Source: Xestospongia bergquistia | Taxonomy: Eukaryota > Porifera > Demospongiae > Haplosclerida > Petrosiidae | Length of the DNA stretch: 64,000 bases | Direction: 5' to 3' | NCBI GenBank assembly: GCA_963965975.1 | Contig: OZ014413.1 | Span: 6,765,501 to 6,829,500, forward strand | In this document: positions 1 through 10,744 of the stretch, piece after piece | Layout: every line of letters begins with the position of its first letter | Numbering within the stretch: position 1 is the first letter of the stretch | Translations under genes and position numbers: made by a program | Notes under the pieces: model-generated | What the model saw: the letters and a program-made list of their open reading frames with translations, nothing else | Databases searched by the model: none | What the model was told of the DNA's origin: nothing

Positions 1-1497
1 GTGACATTTGTAGTAGCTACAAACACATGAGTACAACATGTATTTGATTACACATGGCTCACCACTTTTCTTCAAGAGTTCCATCAGTGAATGTAGTTCC
101 TGTTGAAGAGCTTTCTCTCTTTCAGACATTTAATCACCTGAATCATCAGATCAGAATCATTAATGACATGAAAGTCCAGTAGAACCTTCAGCGTTAAGAC
201 CTCAGTGACATGTTACTACTTTGTAAATGCTCAGTTGACATAGTTATCACAGTTGTAGTTCTGATAACAGAAGTATAGTTTTAAATGTTCATAAATAACT
301 TGTAAATAAAGATGATTGACTTGCAACAATGAGATAAGTAGGAGCATATAAAAACTGGAAGTGTAGCCATAACAATGAAATAGCAGCATAAGAGTTAGTC
401 CAATCATGTTCAGACAAAGTGCATTTATTTTTTATGTGATTCATACCAGTGAACAATGCCAATGACATTAGAAGAAGCCACAGGTGATTTGTCTTTCAGC
501 TTTCCCTTTATACTTCAAGTTGAACACAACAGTTGGTATTTTAGCAAATTTCTCCTGCATAAACATCAAGAGTTCAGCAGCTTTTGTGTAATATCTTAAG
601 TTAAAAACATAGTGAGTAGAATAAGGCTGAGGGAAGATTTGTGCTTTCCAGCATGATTACTTGTTCAACAGCTATAAATACTGACTGTAGTCTTCATGTT
701 CAATAATAATATTACAATGTGAGGTTGATTATTTTCGTTTGTCAGGAGCATCAAATGGTAGAGTAATACTCTAGTAATTAGCAATAAATGTAGAAGTGAT
801 TGATGTTAACAACTTACAGGTAAAGATCTCATAACAAATGGAATATTGCCTTCTATGTGTTTAGTCTTTGTGGGTAAGTAATAGCAGCAACAATTAATAC
901 CTCATAGTCTTCATCAAATGAGAGTCACCTATAAGTATAGTAATTGAATGATGTATTTACCTTGTTGACATAAATGGACCTAATTAGAGAGCTTGGTTAA
1001 TCATGTATTTGTTGAAAAATATCAAAATAGGTGATGTTAACTTGTACGTTGCTATAGAAACTCATTAGAAACTCTTATTTACAATGCAGAACATCCAACA
1101 AAGTACATCTGGATTATTAAACCTATAATTCACAAATTTTCTTATGAATGGTATTAATTATTGCCTACAAATGCAGATTGTAAATAAAATGTTTTAATGA
1201 CTATTTTAGTCTAAATTATGTATAATTAATTATAAAGTAAAGGGACTCGGTCTAATTCAGCAAATCACTGTCACCTAAAACAAGTTAAATAGCAGATGAC
1301 CTTTTTTGAGTATTTCGGCTATAAGCTATGATTGCTTTTGACCAAATTAGAAGGTCATCATCATCAAATTCCCCTCTGATGTTTGGTCATTGCATTACTA
1401 ATGCAAACTCTAGTGACATTTTTATATTATACAAAAGAAGGAATCTCATTCGCATAACATCAGTGTGTACACATTGTACTCCAGACAAATGTTAACA
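1..1497. other. Mostly non-coding; two weak exon-like ORFs on minus
   Basis: No recognisable gene. On minus, an ATG at 129 opens a Glu/Lys/Leu-rich frame (starts MSEREKALQQELHS) that stays open to the window edge and could be the start of a coiled-coil protein. A second minus frame at 594-468 (contains ELLMFMQEKFAKIP) follows a CTTAAG that could be a splice acceptor and ends in TAA. Neither resembles a family I know, and both are short enough to be chance. The rest is AT-rich and shows nothing. Confidence 0.25.
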
Positions 1498-1926
1498 TTA
1501 TCTATAACACAACTTACGTAAGTGTACTTTTTTAAAAGAGACATTTCCAATATAATACCAGTAACTGACAAGGGAGAATTTAAAGAGTTTGATTCCTAAA
1601 TGGTAAATGCTAGCCATTAAATGCTTTAGCATATCATTTCTTGTCTTGGTCTTTGCAAACTCTTCTCTTAATAATTCAAAATTTCTCTCATTTGATTGAT
1701 CATTATCTTCAGATTCTGTTATAGGAGGATAATAATGTTTAGAACGATCATCAATCTTCACTCTTTTAGTGGGTGGAGCATCAATAGAAGCATCCTTCTC
1801 TGAGTTTCTATTGACTTTTTTGACTTCACATGTAAATAAACCACTTTCAAGTTCCAAGCATTCTATAGTAATAAGTATAGTAGGGGGAATCATTGAATTG
1901 TTGCAACAACGATTGGATGTCCTCAA
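1498..1926 (-). CDS. Hypothetical ORF, 142 aa, possible exon
   Basis: Not recognised. The middle of the frame is hydrophilic, with a basic patch (PPTKRVKIDD) like a nuclear localisation signal, then an acidic stretch (ITESEDNDQSNERN), then a helical segment (LLREEFAKTKTRND). A TATAG just before codon 23 could be a splice acceptor, so only about residues 24-120 may be coding. The last 20 residues read like intron. A similar linker precedes YPxL motifs in the SAM-domain gene at 48-49 kb, so it might be a stray exon of that gene type. It could also be chance. Confidence 0.3.
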   Translation of the reverse strand: MRTSNRCCNNSMIPPTILITIECLELESGLFTCEVKKVNRNSEKDASIDAPPTKRVKIDDRSKHYYPPITESEDNDQSNERNFELLREEFAKTKTRNDMLKHLMASIYHLGIKLFKFSLVSYWYYIGNVSFKKVHLRKLCYR

Positions 1927-1989
1927 GGTGTATTAAAAGTGTTTGATTCTCTATATTCATCAGTTGACCCAACAACACAACAAGTCATC

Positions 1990-2305
1990 TTAACCCTTTC
2001 CGTACCAACGATGCATTTATGCGTCGTTGGCTGATTGTTCACCAGCACCGACAATGCATTTATACGTCGTTGTGTATATAACATCTTGAATGTAACGTAA
2101 TGCTTACCTTGTAGACGACGAATACACAAATCATAAGAAGAAAAAAACATCCAGGTATCCATGTTGAAGCAAACTTGAAACAGCTAAACTTCTAGGAGAC
2201 AGTTTAGAGATGATACAAGAGCTGAAACGCAACCACTCCAACCATAAAAATACTCATGCGTTGGCAGTAATTACTTGCTTTATGCGCATGCACGAAAAGG
2301 GTTAA
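1990..2305. mobile_element. piggyBac-type MITE, about 308 bp, with TTAA target duplication
   Basis: TTAA at 1990-1993 and 2302-2305 flank an insert that begins CCCTTTCCGT and ends ACGAAAAGGG, so the termini are imperfect inverted repeats. TTAA duplication and a terminal CCC triplet are the hallmarks of the piggyBac superfamily. Just inside the left end two subterminal motifs recur (ATGCATTTATGCGTCGTTGG and ATGCATTTATACGTCGTTG), the first of which can fold into a short hairpin. There is no coding capacity, so movement would need a transposase supplied elsewhere, perhaps by relatives of the piggyBac gene at 13.5-15.2 kb (inference). Confidence 0.75.
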
Positions 2306-2547
2306 AGCATTTTAGAGCAGGCATTAAGATCATGGTGGAAAAAGGCCCAAAGGAGGTTCGTGTAAAGGATTGTGGTGTGTTTGCTATAGCTACAGCTACA
2401 TTGCTAGCTAATGGTGGCAATCCAAGTTCTGTCATCTACAAACAACAATGCATGAGAGAGCATTTATTGAATTGTTTTGAAGGTAGTCATCTCGTATCAT
2501 TTCCAGTAGAGACTATAAAGACCATAGGTAATGTTAGAAAGTTCTAG
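2306..2547 (+). pseudogene. C48/Ulp1-like cysteine protease fragment
   Basis: Immediately right of the MITE, a frame contains VRVKDCGVFAIATATLLANG and then MREHLLNCFE and HLVSFPV. The DCGxFAIA block, which carries the nucleophile Cys, followed by a helix with a His/Leu-rich tail, matches the C-terminal part of Ulp1-like (C48) peptidase domains found in many animal transposons and host proteases. The upstream part with the His and Asp residues is absent. The left end of the fragment lies at the MITE insertion point. It ends at a stop after VRKF. It is probably a transposon-derived relic. Confidence 0.5.
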
Positions 2548-2577
2548 AACATACTTGTGTTAGACATGCATTGACCA

Positions 2578-2639
2578 TTTCTATATCATTTTGAAAACAT
2601 GTAACTAATTTCTATATCATTTTGAAAACATGTAACTAA
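2578..2639. repeat. 31-bp perfect tandem duplication
   Basis: The 31-bp unit beginning TTTCTATATCATTTTGAAAA occurs twice head to tail (2578-2608 and 2609-2639) with no difference that I can see, so the event is recent. Confidence 0.9.
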
Positions 2640-2745
2640 TACATCATATGTTGATTTAACACTTTAACAACCATTCGCAGATGCGCATTATATGCTCTTG
2701 ACTATATGATTTGAAATGAACCTGGACCCATCATTATCATTCTCA

Positions 2746-3459
2746 TCATTTGCATTTGAAACTGTCTCTCTTACGACATTGCCGTGCCTCTTTTTCCATC
2801 AGCCGCTCTTCCATCTTCATTCGCTTCTCTTCTAAATCAATCATGCGTTCATCATTCTTGCTTTGAATAGTTATAATTTGCTCAAGCAATTCAGAGACTG
2901 CACTATCCTGCCTTGGTCTCTTGCGCTTCTTGTTGATAGTGTCAGCAGAGGCCTTTGAAGTGTTTGAAGAACTTATGGAGGCAGTGGAAGAGGTCAAAGA
3001 GGCGGTTTTATCTTTATTTCAGTAATCTGCTTCACTATCTCTTTCCTCTACTTCTTTATCTCTTTCATCTTCTTCAAGGTCTGAATTTTCAAGCTCTGCT
3101 GCTGCTTCTTTCTCAGTCTCCAGAGAATCAAGGACCACAGGAAGTATAGTAGAAGGTCTATCACCAAGAATATTATACATTCCATCAAAAAACTCCCACT
3201 TGGTTTTTCCTTCACCTGTTTTCTTCTCTTTATCTTTCACCTTCTTATACTCAACTTTCAGTTTCTTTATTTTGTCTCTGCATTGCTGAAAGTTTCTTTC
3301 ATATCCAGCTTCTTTCATTTGTTTTGCTATGTCTTCATAGATAGACTTGTTCTTCTTGTACTCTTGTAGTTTCTGTTGTACTTCTTGCTGGCCCCATATA
3401 AATATCAATTTGAGATGGTAGGTGAGATTAGAAGTGGCTGGAGCTAGCTGCTGGTTCAA
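2746..3459 (-). pseudogene. Myb/SANT-like DNA-binding protein, in-frame stop
   Basis: The minus frame carries a Myb/SANT-like domain of the type that accompanies Harbinger transposons and sponge/cnidarian TE ORFs. After LIFIWGQQEVQQ come helices with YEDIAKQMKEAGY, CRDKIKKLKVEYKKVKD and WEFFDGMYNILGDRPS. An acidic linker follows, then a TGA at 3021-3019. Beyond the stop the same frame continues with a Ser-rich stretch, a basic NKKRKRPRQDS motif and a Glu/Arg/Met-rich coiled coil ending near 2746. The acidic linker, NLS and coiled-coil tail are usual for this family, so the stop probably interrupts a once-single ORF. The N-terminus before FIWG looks truncated. It probably bound DNA in the nucleus for a transposon. 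Confidence 0.6.
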
Positions 3460-3742
3460 AGTTCAATTAGGTGTGCTATGCCGTGCAGCATGCTTCTTTC
3501 AAGTGTGCCAGCCCAGTATGGATCAGTATGGCAATGCTCGGGTTCACACTGATGAAATTCTGTGCTGTGCTGGGCCCTGGCATAGATGGAACCGTGTCAA
3601 AGGTATAGTGTGAACACAGTATAAGCACTTCAATCATTAAGGAAACCACATTGTACACTCCAAGTGCACGAGTTTGGGGAACATTGGAAAGTGTACCATT
3701 TTTAGCTGTGGTTGTTTGTTTATTTTGAGTACTATTTCTGTA

Positions 3743-4270
3743 TTATACATTTTTGCAGGAACATCTATTGTGTCCAGATTGTCCATACATGTCACAAATA
3801 TGTCTACATGGAATTAGTTCTTCAGCAGTTGATCCATCGTTCTCTTGATCTACTATTGGTTCTGGAGATGGGCGGGGTGTTGATGGCCAGGGAACCAGTA
3901 GGAGAGGATATGTCATATCTTTGCTGGCATCTGGACAATAGTCTTATATCTTTTGAAAGAGATACCATTGTCTTTCTGGTGTGAGACCACGTGGTGTTAC
4001 TAGTGATGGCATAAGGCCTGAGTCTAGAAGTTCAGATGAGTTACGTATAACTTTTAATTTTATTAGAGGTTCATCTTCGGCTTCTTTGACTAGTAACTCA
4101 TCAGGGTTTGTAATCAAGATCATGAAGTGATGAAACTTCTTTATGGATGTAATGCGCTTATATGAAGGAGCTAGAAAACCTGTCCCATCATGAGTCGGAA
4201 CTATGATATCTTCATTGTCACGACAGATCAATTGGGCAGAGTAAACAGTAGCTTATTGCTCAACGACATT
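3743..4270 (-). pseudogene. TE-like ORF ending in a zinc-knuckle-like motif
   Basis: The minus frame reads from about ATVYSAQLICRDNED through HDGTGFLAPSYKR and LTPERQWYLFQKI, then a TAA. The same frame continues with a Pro-rich stretch and ends CRHICDMYGQSGHNRCSCKN before a stop at 3743. The tail resembles the CxxC-GHN-C knuckles seen at the ends of several TE proteins. There are at least two in-frame stops (before ATVYS and after FQKI). I cannot name the family. The 3460-3742 stretch on its right shows no gene. Confidence 0.35.
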
Positions 4271-4440
4271 TAAAATATCTTGGAGACAACCAACTTCTGT
4301 TCTTCTAAAACTTTGCTTTATGTGTTAGAGTTATACAGTATAATACAATAACAACAGGAACAAAAATTACTAACTTACTCAGAGATTCTAGAATGTTCTT
4401 TTAATTATATGAGGCGTGAAACACAATAATTAAATATATA

Positions 4441-5131
4441 TTAATAATACCAATAAAGTGTTAAGTGTTTTCCAATACTTCTTCTCACTTCATTCACACT
4501 TGATTGTTCAGATAATCCAACTAACATTCTTAACTTCTTGAATCTCTCTTTTCCTAGTCCTTTGGTCAGCATATCAGCTACCATGTTTTCTGTTTGACAG
4601 TACTTTACTTCAATGTTCAATGTTGACTGTTACACCTAGAATATAGTGTAATTCACCAAGATCTTTTACTTCAAACAGGGCACAGAGTGTTCTCTTCACT
4701 TCTTCTAATTTATTCTTGCTTTTTGTAGCAAGCACCATATCATAAACATATACTGCGATCACAAACAACTCTCCTTCTGAATTGATATATAGGCATGGAT
4801 CACTGCTGGCTTGTCTGAATCCCATCTTCTGTGCATGCCTGGAGTGCTGATTGCTGTCAGCATGCCTTTGTAAGTATTCCTTCTTCCAGCCACTACTAGG
4901 TCGTTTCTTTCCCTTGGAAAACTCGTTACTCAGTTTGGCCTTTTTACAGTCACGGCCAAACACAGTCAAGTCTTCCCCAGTACCTTCTACTTCCAGCCAT
5001 AGATAGAGCTGGAGCCAGTGCTGTAGCAATTGCCTCCTCTTGTTTCTAGCACTATTCGAGCTGGTGGAACCTTCTGAGACATCTGAATCGTCAGAGGGAG
5101 ATAGCGCCTTCGTTCGTTTCATGCTTGCCAT
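4441..5131 (-). pseudogene. Ty1/copia RT-RNase H remnant fused to a zinc-finger-like N-terminus
   Basis: An ORF of 173 aa starts at 5131. Residues 1-100 hold a Ser/Asp-rich head and a Cys-Lys segment ending WKKEYLQRHADSNQHSRHAQ, like the N-terminal zinc finger of hAT-type proteins. From MGFRQASSDPCLYIN onward it is Ty1/copia reverse transcriptase, through KDLGELHYILGVTV. The catalytic YVDD box reads YVYD, so the first Asp is lost. Right after HYILGVTVNIEH the sequence jumps, in another frame, to the RNase H C-terminus (IEVKYCQTENMVADMLTKGL), which ends at 4441, so the RNase H core is gone. A short repeat of AACATTGAA sits at the junction. The element is dead and chimeric. Confidence 0.7.
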
Positions 5132-5479
5132 TTTGTTTTGTCAGTTTTTAAATGTCACGTGGTCATGCCATGTGTTGTCATAATTGCGCATGTGCACACT
5201 AGTGTTGCAGTCCATAATCATGCTAGCGCCAGCAAGAAGCAAGAATGATGCTACACTGGGACAGAATTGTTCTTTATAGCGCCAATGTCGCGCCAATTGA
5301 GTTATTGGAAACACTGGTCAAAACTGTAGTGAGCATTAATATTTAACACCAATAAAGGTCATGAGATTGGTGGAGTAAATGTGCCATCTACAGTAAAAAG
5401 ATCTTTTAACATAGAGATAGTTTTTTTTAGGATTGTCTGGTAATAATGTCTTTCTTTTTTAACAAGGTGTACTCCAGAC

Positions 5480-6807
5480 TTTTCTATGACCTTAAGGAAG
5501 CATTTAAATTAACATTTTCTAACATTATTAGTCCTTACTTCTGTCTGATTGGCTAGTGGTGTATTAGGCTTCTTACAATAGCAGAGCTATTTTTTTGGCA
5601 TTGCCAACACAGGTCTGTCATTGGTTTTCTTATGACAATTTAATGTATGTTGCATGGGCTTTAACGTATTCAATATACGCTGCCCTTTTTGATGTGCTCG
5701 ATGGTAAGAGTTGTATATTGTAATTCTTATAACCTGGTATTCAACCAGGTAATAAGATTGAGTTGGCTTCTGAAAATTTTGTATAAATGTTATTATTTGT
5801 GTGACTTCCTCAGGAGTGAATGCGTGGTGTGGTTCTCTTCTGGTGTTACTGTGTTTTTGTAATGATAATAATTACAATGGAATTTCTTTATTGAAAATTT
5901 ACCTTCTTCTAATTCCATCCTTTAGGCATGATTGGCTTTATGACCTGTAATCTGTGTTTACCAATGCCATGTAAAAACAGGAAGGTCTTTTTACATATCT
6001 GTGGAGTGTTGTTACATATTATTATTATGTTTAGTTATACCTTTAGTCCATTATGAATAAACTGTGTGTATGAATGGTCCCTTTCCTTTGGAAGGTGACT
6101 CAAGCCTGAAGTGAAGTTTCCTGCCTGTGTGGTAGCTAGAAGGTGACCCATTATTAAAAGGTCCATTTCTTGTTTGGTTAATTCAGCCATATTATTTCTT
6201 ATGGCCCTGTAGTGTGTCTTGAAAAACTGTTCAGAGCATTTACCTTGTCACCCACACCCCTCAATGAAGAAAGTTTTCCATAGAGTCTCCTCTTCAATAT
6301 ATATAAGTCTATGACTAACCCATACTTCTGTTTCAGATCTAGGGACTACAACAGCTGGAATGATGGCTGGTTCTGCAATTAAAATTCAATTTCTGTAGTT
6401 TTTGAAATAATAGCACCATCAGATTGATGGTCAAAAAGATCTTCGAGCTCGTATGTCAAGTCTTCATTCACTTCTACTTCCATTCCAATGTCAACTATGT
6501 CATCCATTTCTAAACCATTGATATTTTCATTATACTCTAGTGTTATTAATAACCATAATAAGTAGATTCGTAGCAATTTCCTGTCAACATGTATGAAAAA
6601 CTTACCTCATGGTAATTCATCATCCCCTTTGAAAAAATAGTCTTCAATAAGGCTACGAAGGTTTTCGTCAAGAGCTAGTGGGATTCTGCCACTGTTAAGC
6701 AGCCAAAAGATCGCTTCTTCATCAAAACTGGCCATTATTAATACGTTTATACATATGATTGCCATCGCAACGTCTACGTAACAGTTGCAATGTAGGCCCC
6801 GCCCCAT
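5480..6807 (-). pseudogene. Degenerate copy of an unnamed TE-like gene family
   Basis: Scattered minus-strand blocks follow one order. First is MASFDEEAIFWLLNSG to FKGDDELP (about 6735-6607), then a probable 45-nt intron and an acidic block (MDDIVDIGMEVEVNEDLTYE). Then come W-KTFFIEGCG, AIRNNMAELTKQEMDLLIMG and KTFLFLHGIGKHRLQVIK, and near the end IQLLPSSTSKRA and PMTDLCWQCQKNSSAI (about 5590). I recall this order, including the GCG, FLHGI-K, QLLPS-T and TDLCxxCQ motifs, from a multi-copy TE-like family in cnidarians, sponges and fish. I cannot name it with confidence. Stops and frameshifts separate the blocks. Between 5132 and 5480 I see nothing else. Confidence 0.45.
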
Positions 6808-7059
6808 ACACTATCTATGAGCAAAAACTTTTGTCTTGTTTCTCAACTTATATGAACAATTGTAGTTCAAATTTGATCTTAAATGAACGGTAAATCTTCA
6901 TTTAATAATATTATAGGAAAAAGTTAATATCCATAAAATTTTTATTTTATTGTGTATACCGGAAATGTACAAAATTTGCAAAATGGCTGGTTTTCTCATA
7001 TTGGGTCACATATCATATGAATAATCTCCGGTAGTTTGTTCTTGTTCTCTTGTTCTGAA

Positions 7060-7225
7060 ACAAAGTACCTCTTTGAAGAGGAGTAGCATCAGGTTTCTTA
7101 AACTTACATACTCTTGCAATGTGACCTTTCTTCAGTCTTTGCATTTACATGAGGATGGCGAATGAGTTCCTCCATACCTGTAGCATGGTTCCTGGTGACT
7201 TGTTGCCTCTGTAATGGTTTTGTGG
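7060..7225 (-). pseudogene. Ty3/Gypsy gag zinc-knuckle scrap
   Basis: Minus-strand translation gives SHQEPCYRYGGTHSPSSCK, then, in another frame, KGHIARVCKFKKP. These match the paired CCHC knuckles at the Gypsy gag-pol junction. The second Cys of the first knuckle is Tyr and the spacer to the second knuckle is deleted. It is distinct from the element at 24-28 kb, whose first knuckle reads CYRCGGPHLATTC. No other part of an element is visible nearby. The 6808-7060 flank is non-coding. Confidence 0.5.
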
Positions 7226-7617
7226 TCACTTGCACGTCTTGTTATTGAAGGTAACTGACTAAAATTATCTATTTGCCTCTAGTAAGATGTCAGTTACATC
7301 TGTGCTTCTCTCTTATCCATAAATCAGTGGTGTCTTCTAGAGCTATTTAGGTTAAATTTATACTCTACATTTTCAGCCACAGTCGATTACAATATTATAA
7401 GACTGCACTTTACAAATATGTATAAGTTTTTCTTTTGAACAGAAATGACATCAAGTGTTACTAAAATAAATGTGAAGACGACAAATTATCCATCGGATGA
7501 AACATAAAAGAGCACAATCAGGTGAACAAGTGCATTGATATAATGTGATACATTGCCAGAAAAATTCAGAATCTTGCTGGATTATGTATATTAAAACTTT
7601 GGAAAATGTATTCACTA

Positions 7618-7749
7618 CTATCATCAAAACATTATTCAGGATTTCAATGTCTTTTTCAATGAGCTGTTATCATTTTTACAATTAGCAGGTGTTGCTATCA
7701 TCAAAACATTATTCAATGAGCTGTTATCATTTTTACAATCTGCAGGTGT
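7618..7749. repeat. Imperfect tandem duplication, about 76 and 55 bp
   Basis: The segment CTATCATCAAAACATTATTC through AATGAGCTGTTATCATTTTT to GCAGGTGT occurs twice in tandem. The second copy lacks about 20 bp in the middle. The surrounding DNA is non-coding. Confidence 0.8.
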
Positions 7750-9180
7750 CAGAAATAGGATTAGTTAGAAATATTTTTGCAGGGTTAGAAGCTGAGTACA
7801 AGCACAACTAATGTTTCAAGAGACATTTTAATGTTGCTGTGAGCGTCTTTCTGTTTTTCCTCTAACGCATGTATATATATATACATTTTCGTTATGCCTT
7901 AGCATCATAGGAAAATTAAACTTGGAAGTCATTGGAAATCCTGTGGAACAAGTGTTCGGTCTGTAAAAAAAGAGTCAAGAACACATTTATATACATACCA
8001 ATATTAGACAATTGAGAAAGTTATGCAACAAGATTTATTTAATGAGACAAAGCTTGTCCTATAGTTAACAGACTATCAAGTTACATGAATTATTTTCTGG
8101 TTCAGGTAAGAAAAATAGTTATTAACAAAATTGATTGTTGTATGTCTTTCGAGCTTATTTATCTTTCAAGATCTTTGAGTCTTTTGAAGACGTTATTGCC
8201 AGTTATGCATATATTTCAATGCTTAAAGACAATAATAAGGGATGACTCTTAACAGTTTGGCACTTCTATGTAACATTATTGTCAGAGTCAGAGACAAAGT
8301 CAATTCAGTGATCCCTCTTCTCCACCTTGCTGAAGTGTGCTTATATATTTAGTGTTGATTTTGTCTTTGTGCTATTGTGGGACATACACTTAGCAAGATG
8401 GTTTACAACATTTTCTTCTGTTGTTTATTTAAATTTTGTCAGTATATGGAAAATAAATAATTATTATTATAATGAAGTTTGAAGTTTAATAATTTACTTA
8501 AGTTGGGCTATCGTCTATCATCACGAAATGAAATGCTAACTGCAAGTAAATCTATAGGCATTGTGTAACAATAATTCTCTTTTCTGACCCTAACTTGCAA
8601 TTGATAGTAGACAGATGATAAAACACCTTGACATAGTAACATAAAAGAGTGCAAGATAAAAAATCTTTCAAAGGTGCTTCAAATATCAACCTGGATAAAA
8701 AGTTTGTTATTCTGCTTTATTTCTGTGTCACTTTTGCATTACAATAACGGCCCGTGAATCACGAATAAGGTAGCATGAGCAACTGGATCCAATTCACCAT
8801 ATTTTCTCATGATATGTTTTTGTTCTTCTCCCCTTCCTATTGTGGTTGTAAAATAATTACACTAAGTACAATGTATTATTTATACATCAACTATCCATTT
8901 ATCCATTCAACTATCAATTCATTCATCGGTATATTCATATCATGTATTGATTTATTGATCCATCCATCCATTCATTGAATCTATTAAAACAGATGTGGGA
9001 GTTTGTTTTGTATTGATTGTAGGCACTGACTTAGTGTAATTAACAAAGTATCAATTACATACTTTGCCTGAAGTATATTGCGAAAATCTCTTCTAAGTCA
9101 TTTAAAGAGCATCACCTCCTATACTTTCATGAAGGAAGATGGCTTAAAGCAAAAGATTCTCGAAGCGAGATGAGTTATGT
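7750..9180. other. Non-coding stretch
   Basis: AT-rich, with no ORF that I would call. A low-complexity run rich in ATCC/ATTC sits at about 8875-8976 (repeated ATCCATCC and TTCATTC), giving a spurious small ORF. Nothing else is seen. Confidence 0.5.
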
Positions 9181-9187
9181 GATTGAC

Positions 9188-9375
9188 ACTTGTCAGTTGC
9201 ACTAGTTCCACACCCACAAGTTCCTACACTAGTTCCTCTTTCATGAGATGCATTAGTTCTAGACCCTGTTCGACCAATAGTACCTATACATTAATATTTA
9301 GTAAAATAGTACATGGATATGTCTAACATGGAGATAAGTTAGAGACTTGTCAGTTGCGCTAGTTCTATGCCCACA
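9188..9375. repeat. Spaced direct repeat, 31 bp
   Basis: ACTTGTCAGTTGCACTAGTT plus 11 more bases (9188-9218) recurs at 9345-9375 with about four substitutions. Both copies end in CCCACA. It is probably debris of a local duplication. Confidence 0.6.
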
Positions 9376-9433
9376 CCATTACAAGCTTGAGGATGTTTCT
9401 TCCCTCTAATGGCAACTTAATTGGTAGTCACTT

Positions 9434-10320
9434 CTATAGGACAACTGACACTGAGGATGAAATGTTGTCACTATAAGACACTAAATCAACAAATGTACCA
9501 CATGCACCAATTGATGTGTCCAGGTCTACATTTATTAAATCAAGTTCCACATGTTCATCCTCATCACCTAACCTGTCTGATAGGAAAGAGACCCGCCTGT
9601 AGACAAACTGATTTTGCTGTCCAGCTATAATGGTTGCTGCCAACCTTGCTAATCTTCTGAAGCCTATTGTCACAAATAGTGTGCTCTCGCCAATTACCAT
9701 TGATAGTATTATTACCTTCACCATCCTCTCCATCTGTGAAACCCGAAGGGCAATATACTGCGGATTCCTTTTCTCAGAGGTGATTTTGAAGTGCAATGGT
9801 ATCTTTTGTTTATGCTACTACTCTGTCTGGATCTGCATTAATGGGACGTCTGAATATCCTAAACCTAGCCGTGAGAATACCAAATGTATTTTCAATTATC
9901 CTCCTAGCATGGCTCATTGAAGATTGGTTCATGGTCAGGCAGGTGTTTTCCAAGAAATGGCCGCATAAGGTCTTTACAAAGTGGAAAACTTTCATCACCA
10001 ATGTAAACATACAGTAAGATGACATCTGGCACATCCGATACACTTGTTGGCTAAGGAAGAGGTAATTCCAGATACTGGCCTAGTAATGATTTTGAAAATA
10101 TGCCACTATCACTTTCTTTACCAGCTTCAAATGTTATAAAACGATAGTTAGCATCACATACTGCTAATTGATCCACTATTACTGGGTGCCTATTTCCCAA
10201 AACTGCTGGCTGATACCAATCCAATCCTGTATTGTAGAAGGAAATTGTACATACTCCATATGTAAGACTTTCCACAGAACACAGGAGGTCTTGTAAACTA
10301 TATTACAAACTGTAAATCTT
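9434..10320 (-). pseudogene. Harbinger (PIF) transposase pseudogene
   Basis: Reading down the minus strand: LAVCDANYRFITFEAGK with GIFSKSLLGQYLEL (about 10190-10060), then in a new frame VYIGDESFPLCKDLMRPF, then MSHARRIIENTFGILTARFR and PINADPDRVVA (about 9915-9810). After a TAA the frame continues TKDTIALQNHL, then VYCPSGFTDGEDGEGN and NGNWREHT. This order and these motifs are those of the DDE_Tnp_4 (Harbinger) catalytic domain and its C-terminus. The DAN and GDE motifs hold two expected acidic residues. At least two frameshifts and two nonsense codons break it, and the N-terminal third is missing. The Myb/SANT ORF at 2.7-3.5 kb is the type of partner such elements encode, but it is not adjacent. 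Confidence 0.75.
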
Positions 10321-10744
10321 CCCACTAAAAAATTAAAAGAAATTGATGTTTGAGTGTCACCAGTTTCATAATATCTCAGTGCTTACGGAAGTCTCTCAGC
10401 AGATAAAAATGACGGTAAAGCAGGACTAGTGTACTCTCTACGATCAAATAAGGCTCAACCTAATAATAATCAAATGATCTTCACAATTGTGTACACCTAA
10501 ACTGTGATTCCTCATCATGCAGCCTCATTTCGTGTAGGAGATGGTAATACTGGCTTTGCTGCACACATTGCACTATCTAATCAACATTCATCTACCATAT
10601 ATCTACATTTACTTTGACAATTTATTCCATGTGTCTACTTGTATTAGGATCCCTTCTATCATCTATTATCGTCTACTTTGTAATTTTTTCAGTCTTTGAT
10701 GAAAAAGCAATCAATCACAATTAATGAATCAACAAAACAAATTA

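Noticed and set aside
8775..8978. 67-codon plus ORF
   Set aside because: The C-terminal half is the ATCC/ATTC low-complexity run.
9421..10017. Plus-strand ORFs of 69, 96 and 73 codons
   Set aside because: They lie antisense to the Harbinger pseudogene and have no family features.
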